Shown one piece after another: positions 60,123 through 64,000 of a stretch of DNA of 64,000 nucleotides; the stretch's first letter is position 1; each line of letters begins with the position of its first letter. The stretch is from Actinoplanes sp. N902-109 (GTDB taxonomy: Bacteria > Actinomycetota > Actinomycetes > Mycobacteriales > Micromonosporaceae). Below the pieces are notes generated by a model. That model made no database searches, was not told the origin of the DNA, and saw only the letters and a list, made by a program, of their open reading frames with translations. Location of the stretch: positions 8,309,501 to 8,373,500 of the forward strand of contig NC_021191.1 in the NCBI RefSeq assembly GCF_000389965.1. Reading direction: 5' to 3'. Both the position numbers and the translations under genes were made by a program.

Positions 60123-62009
60123 GTGACGGACGCTGAGCGCGTGGAGCGCCACCTGTACGACGTCGTCGTGATCGGCGCGGGCGGGGCCGGGCTGCGGGCC
60201 GCGATCGAGGCGCGGCTGGCCGGCAAGAAGACCGCCATCATCTCGAAATCGCTGTTCGGCAAGGCGCACACGGTCATGGCCGAGGGCGGCGCCGCAGCGG
60301 CGATGGGCAATGTGAACAGCCGCGACAACTGGATGGTGCACTTCCGCGACACCATGCGCGGCGGCAAGTTCCTCAACAACTTCCGGATGGCCGAACTGCA
60401 CGCCAAGGAGGCGCCGGAACGGATCTGGGAACTGGAGACGTACGGCGCGCTGTTCGACCGCACCAAGGACGGCAAGATCTCACAGCGCAATTTCGGCGGC
60501 CACGAGTACCCCCGGCTGGCCCACGTCGGCGACCGCACCGGCCTGGAACTCATCCGCACCCTGCAGCAGAAGATCGTGTCGTTGCAGCAGGAGGATTTCG
60601 CCGAGACCGGGAACTACGAGTCGCGCATCCGGGTGTTCGCGGAGACCACGATCACCGAGTTGCTGCTCGACGGCACGCGGGTTGCCGGCGCCTTCGGTTA
60701 CTACCGAGAGTCCGGCACGTTCATTTTGCTGGAGGCGCCGGCCGTGGTGCTGGCCACCGGCGGGGTCGGGCGTTCGTACAAGGTGACCTCGAACTCGTGG
60801 GAGTACACCGGGGACGGGCACGCGCTGGCACTGCGGGCCGGCGCGACGCTGATCAACATGGAGTTCCTGCAGTTCCACCCGACCGGCATGGTGTGGCCGC
60901 CGAGCGTGAAAGGCATCCTGGTCACCGAATCCGTACGCGGGGACGGCGGGGTGCTACGCAATTCCGAGGGCAAGCGGTTCATGTTCGACTACGTGCCCGA
61001 CGTGTTCCGCAAGCAGTACGCGGACACCGAGGAGGAAGCCGACCGCTGGTACACCGACCCGGACAACAACCGACGGCCGCCGGAGCTGCTGCCCCGCGAC
61101 GAGGTGGCCCGGGCGATCAACAGCGAGGTCAAGGCCGGGCGGGGCACCAAGTCCGGCGGCGTGTTCCTCGACGTGTCGACCCGGATGCCCGCCGAGACCA
61201 TCACCCGGCGGTTGCCCTCGATGTACCACCAGTTCAAGGAACTGGCCGACGTCGACATCACCAAGGAACCGATGGAGGTCGGCCCGACCTGCCACTACGT
61301 GATGGGCGGGGTCGAGGTGGACCCGGACACCGGCGCGGCGTCCGGCGAGGTGCAGGGGCTGTTCGCGGCCGGTGAGGTCTCCGGTGGCATGCACGGCTCC
61401 AACCGGCTGGGCGGCAACTCGCTGTCCGACCTGCTGGTGTTCGGCAAACGCGCGGGAGAGCACGCGGCGGCGTACGCGGAGGCCTTCCAGAAACGACCCC
61501 GGGTCAGCACCGCCGATGTGCAGGCAGCGCTGGGCACCGCGCTGGCGCCGCTGACCCGCGAAAGCGGGGAGAACCCCTATCAATTGCAGCAGGATCTGCA
61601 GGCGGTGATGGGCGATCTGGTCGGCATCATCCGCCGCGAGGGCGAACTGACCGACGCGCTCAAACGGCTGCAGGAACTGAAGAAACGGGTCGCCGACGTC
61701 AGCGCGTCGGGCGGCCGGCGCTACAACCCGGGCTGGCATCTCGCCCTCGATCTGCGCAACATGCTGCTGGTCTCGGAATGTACGGCACGGGCCGCACTGG
61801 AACGCGAGGAGTCGCGCGGCGGCCACACCCGCGAGGACTTCCCGCGGATGGACGCGGAATGGCGGAAGGTGAACCTGGTCTGCTCACTCGACGACAGCGG
61901 TGACGTACACCTGGAACGCAAACCGTTGCCGGCCATGCCCCGTGAGCTCCTCGACCTTTTCGAGTACGGCGAACTCACCAAGTACATGACCGACGAGGAG
62001 CTCTCATGA
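60123..62009 (+). CDS. sdhA: succinate dehydrogenase flavoprotein subunit
   Basis: 628 residues. FAD-binding VVIGAGGAGLRAAIEARLAG, the flavinylation histidine in GKAHTVMAEGGAAAAMG, and the substrate-site block GPTCHYVMGGVEVDPDTG with GLFAAGEVSGGMHGSNRLGGNSL. Oxidises succinate and passes electrons to SdhB. GTG at 60123 with GAGGGAGG upstream, 10 bases after the anchor gene. Confidence 0.93.
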   Translation: MTDAERVERHLYDVVVIGAGGAGLRAAIEARLAGKKTAIISKSLFGKAHTVMAEGGAAAAMGNVNSRDNWMVHFRDTMRGGKFLNNFRMAELHAKEAPERIWELETYGALFDRTKDGKISQRNFGGHEYPRLAHVGDRTGLELIRTLQQKIVSLQQEDFAETGNYESRIRVFAETTITELLLDGTRVAGAFGYYRESGTFILLEAPAVVLATGGVGRSYKVTSNSWEYTGDGHALALRAGATLINMEFLQFHPTGMVWPPSVKGILVTESVRGDGGVLRNSEGKRFMFDYVPDVFRKQYADTEEEADRWYTDPDNNRRPPELLPRDEVARAINSEVKAGRGTKSGGVFLDVSTRMPAETITRRLPSMYHQFKELADVDITKEPMEVGPTCHYVMGGVEVDPDTGAASGEVQGLFAAGEVSGGMHGSNRLGGNSLSDLLVFGKRAGEHAAAYAEAFQKRPRVSTADVQAALGTALAPLTRESGENPYQLQQDLQAVMGDLVGIIRREGELTDALKRLQELKKRVADVSASGGRRYNPGWHLALDLRNMLLVSECTARAALEREESRGGHTREDFPRMDAEWRKVNLVCSLDDSGDVHLERKPLPAMPRELLDLFEYGELTKYMTDEELS

Positions 62010-63037
62010 AGCGGCATTTCCGGGTGTGGCGCGGTGACTCCTCGGGCGGGGACATCAACGACTACGACGTGGAGGTCAACGACGGCGAGGTCGTGCTCGA
62101 CGTCATCCACCGGCTGCAGGCCACCGACGCACCCGACCTGGCCTGCCGGTGGAACTGCAAGGCCGGCAAGTGCGGATCCTGCTCGATGGAGATCAACGGC
62201 AAGCCGCGGCTGAGCTGCATGACCCGGATGTCGACGTTCGAGGAGGACGAGACCGTCACGATCACGCCGCTGCGCACCTTCCCGATCATCCGCGACCTGG
62301 TCACCGACGTGTCCTTCAACTACGAGAAGGCCCGCGAGACCCCGGCCTTCGTGCCACCGGCCGACCTCCAACCCGGCGAGTACCGGATGCAGCAGGTCGA
62401 CGTGGACCGCTCGCAGGAGTTCCGCAAGTGCATCGAGTGCTATCTGTGCCAGAACACCTGTCACGTCGTACGGGATCATGAGGAGAACAAGCCGGCCTTC
62501 AGCGGACCGCGGTATTTCATCCGCGCAGCGGAGTTGGACATGCATCCGCTGGACGAACGCGCGGACCGCAAGGAATACGCGCAGGCGCACCAGGGTCTGG
62601 GCTATTGCAACATCACCAAGTGCTGCACCGAGGTGTGCCCGGAACACATCAAGATCACCGACAACGCCATCATCCCGATGAAGGAGCGCGTGGTCGACCG
62701 CCGGTACGACCCGCTGGTCTGGCTCGGCCGTAAGATTTTGCGCCGCGACCAGGTCACCCGTGCGACCGGGCTGGGTGAGGGCGGCATTCCGGTACGGCAT
62801 GCGAACAGCGACGGCACCATGGCGCCCAGTTCCTCGGAAGGAGTCACCGGCGCCGCCGCGGGCGTCGCCGGAGCCGGCACTCGTGCGCCGGAGGGACCAC
62901 CCCTCGCGGAGGACGGGAAGATGGACGTGGCGGAACTGCTCGCGACCCATCCCGGCGGCCCCTCACCGTTCGGTGAGGACCAGCATTTCCCGCTCACCGA
63001 CATCACCTACCGACACCCCGAGCCCGGGAAGGACTGA
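62006..63037 (+). CDS. sdhB: succinate dehydrogenase iron-sulfur subunit with C-terminal extension
   Basis: 343 residues. [2Fe-2S] ligands in RWNCKAGKCGSCSMEINGK and LSCMTR, then CIECYLCQNTCHV and CNITKCCTEVCPEHI for the other clusters. The enzyme core ends near residue 250; about 90 further residues, poor in cysteine and Gly/Ala/Pro-rich (ending PLTDITYRHPEPGKD), are extra relative to the usual length of about 250. ATG at 62006 overlaps the sdhA stop (ATGA). Confidence 0.9.
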   Translation: MKRHFRVWRGDSSGGDINDYDVEVNDGEVVLDVIHRLQATDAPDLACRWNCKAGKCGSCSMEINGKPRLSCMTRMSTFEEDETVTITPLRTFPIIRDLVTDVSFNYEKARETPAFVPPADLQPGEYRMQQVDVDRSQEFRKCIECYLCQNTCHVVRDHEENKPAFSGPRYFIRAAELDMHPLDERADRKEYAQAHQGLGYCNITKCCTEVCPEHIKITDNAIIPMKERVVDRRYDPLVWLGRKILRRDQVTRATGLGEGGIPVRHANSDGTMAPSSSEGVTGAAAGVAGAGTRAPEGPPLAEDGKMDVAELLATHPGGPSPFGEDQHFPLTDITYRHPEPGKD

Positions 63038-63076
63038 TAGCTGGTCCCGGAGCACCCGGGGTGCGAGCATCATGGC

Positions 63077-63457
63077 GTGGCTTTCGAGCGTGAACATGAT
63101 GTGGATGCTCGGGAGCGGCGGCTTGCCGCTCTCGAGCAGGAGTACGCCGAACGCCTGCGGCGACTGGAGGAACGCGAGGCTGCCGCGGAGTTGCGTGAGC
63201 AGAGCGCGAACGAGCGGGAGTCACTGGCGGATCGGCGCGAACACGAGGCGACGCTGCGCGAACGGGCCATCGACGACCGGCAGGCCCGGCCCAGCGGCGA
63301 CCCGGCCGACCCCGGCGAGCGGATGGGGGAGGCGTTCGCCCGCGAGGTGGCCCGGCTGGACCGCAGCGACGCCTTCCTGGAACGTTCCCGGGCGGCGGTC
63401 AAGCGCGCGCAGGACCGGTTGGAGTCGCTGCGCGCGGCCCGGCAGGAAGAGGCCTGA
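63077..63457 (+). CDS. small coiled-coil protein
   Basis: 126 residues of almost pure charged helix (REHDVDARERRLAALEQEYA, ERLRRLEEREAAAELRE) with strong heptads, and a short break at PSGDPADPGERMG. No family recognised. GTG at 63077. It follows sdhB by 39 bases and might share its transcript. Confidence 0.65.
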   Translation: MAFEREHDVDARERRLAALEQEYAERLRRLEEREAAAELREQSANERESLADRREHEATLRERAIDDRQARPSGDPADPGERMGEAFAREVARLDRSDAFLERSRAAVKRAQDRLESLRAARQEEA

Positions 63458-63502
63458 GCAGCTAATTGGCACAAGCGTACGAAGGCGGGGTACGGTGTCC
63501 GG

Positions 63503-64000
63503 GTGAGTTCCTATCAGCCGTCGATGCTCGACCTCATGGGCAGTGCCGAGCCCGTGCTCGAGCCGCTGCCCGGGCGGCTGCGCCGGCACCGGTTGACCGC
63601 CGGCGCCTGGGTCGACGTGCTGCCGGGCTGGGTGCAGGGCTCCGACGAGATCTTCCGGACGCTGCTCGAAGACGTCGACTGGCGAGCCGAGCGCCGCGCC
63701 ATGTATGACGACGTGGTCGACGTCCCCCGGCTGCTGCGGTGGTACGGGCGAGGCGAGCGGCTGCCACACCCGGCGCTCACCGAGGCCCGCGACCGGTTGT
63801 CCGAGTTCTACGCCGAGGAGCTGGGCGAGCCGTTCGTCACCGCGGGCATGTGCCTCTACCGCGACGGCCGCGACAGCGTGGCCTGGCACGGCGACACGCT
63901 GGGCCGCTCATCCCGGCACGACACGATGGTGGCGATCGTGTCCTTCGGCTCGCCGCGCACCCTGGCCCTGCGCCCACGCGCCGGTGGGGCCGAGCCGCTG
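63503..64000 (+). CDS. AlkB-like 2-oxoglutarate/Fe(II) oxygenase, partial (3' end outside window)
   Basis: 166 residues visible, starting SSYQPSMLDLMGSAEPVLEP from a GTG at 63503. FEVTAGMCLYRDGRDSVAWHGD-like block gives the HxD iron motif (AWHGD) of AlkB proteins, followed by IVSFGSPRTLALRPR, typical of the family. Predicted to remove alkyl damage from DNA or RNA. The distal His and Arg residues lie beyond the window. Confidence 0.85.
   Translation, partial: MSSYQPSMLDLMGSAEPVLEPLPGRLRRHRLTAGAWVDVLPGWVQGSDEIFRTLLEDVDWRAERRAMYDDVVDVPRLLRWYGRGERLPHPALTEARDRLSEFYAEELGEPFVTAGMCLYRDGRDSVAWHGDTLGRSSRHDTMVAIVSFGSPRTLALRPRAGGAEPL

Noticed and set aside
1..64000. Mobile element or prophage
   Set aside because: No transposase, integrase, phage structural gene or flanking attachment repeat was seen; Uma2 genes alone are not enough.

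Overview
The window is high-GC actinomycete DNA, most likely from Micromonosporaceae (Actinoplanes or a relative). This rests on GC-rich codon use, frequent GTG/TTG starts, and typical gene types: mycothiol MshB, a mycosin, DUF397/XRE pairs, a DUF4407 protein, an FdxA-type ferredoxin and a mycobacterial Sdh1-like succinate dehydrogenase. No rRNA, tRNA, IS element, integrase or CRISPR array was seen.

Left part (1-26416): a large Wzx/Wzy-type exopolysaccharide region, nearly all on the minus strand. From 22419 leftward come an initiating polyprenyl glycosylphosphotransferase, a kinase-less Wzz-like co-polymerase, a Wzy/O-antigen-ligase-like polymerase, a Wzx flippase, eight GT4-like glycosyltransferases, a membrane-anchored AWYTNGN protein and an acyltransferase. 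Many junctions are translationally coupled (ATGA, GTGA, TGATG). Further left lie a radical SAM protein with unusual cysteine spacing, a polyprenol-phosphate mannose synthase-like GT2, a GT-C-like membrane protein, a serine acetyltransferase remnant and two exported proteins. Divergent from the operon is a secreted paralogue of the AWYTNGN protein, followed by a secreted L-type lectin and a UDP-glucose dehydrogenase-like enzyme. Together these could build, modify, bind and trim one surface polysaccharide.

Middle part (26596-43029): a DUF397/XRE regulator pair, a 950 bp non-coding stretch with two strong hairpins, three exported proteins (two of them equal-length paralogues), two tandem one-helix membrane paralogues, a PadR-regulated FAD monooxygenase, a 2H phosphoesterase divergent from a SigB/SigF-type sigma factor, a DUF4407 protein, an aldo/keto reductase facing a SIMPL gene across a 50 bp triplication, a coiled-coil protein, a secreted beta-propeller/LamG protein, a methyltransferase, and a 1.3 kb non-coding stretch rich in short tandem repeats.

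Right part (43030-64000): a three-gene type VII-associated cassette; dapC and a 7Fe ferredoxin; a cg3035/Rv0428c-type acetyltransferase; the mshB operon; an S9-peptidase-like protein that has lost its catalytic serine, coupled to two Uma2-family genes; a TPR-GGDEF diguanylate cyclase; a TldD/TldE pair; a membrane protein; the succinate dehydrogenase operon; a coiled-coil protein; and an AlkB-like oxygenase cut by the window end. All functions are inferred from reading the sequence; no database search was run.
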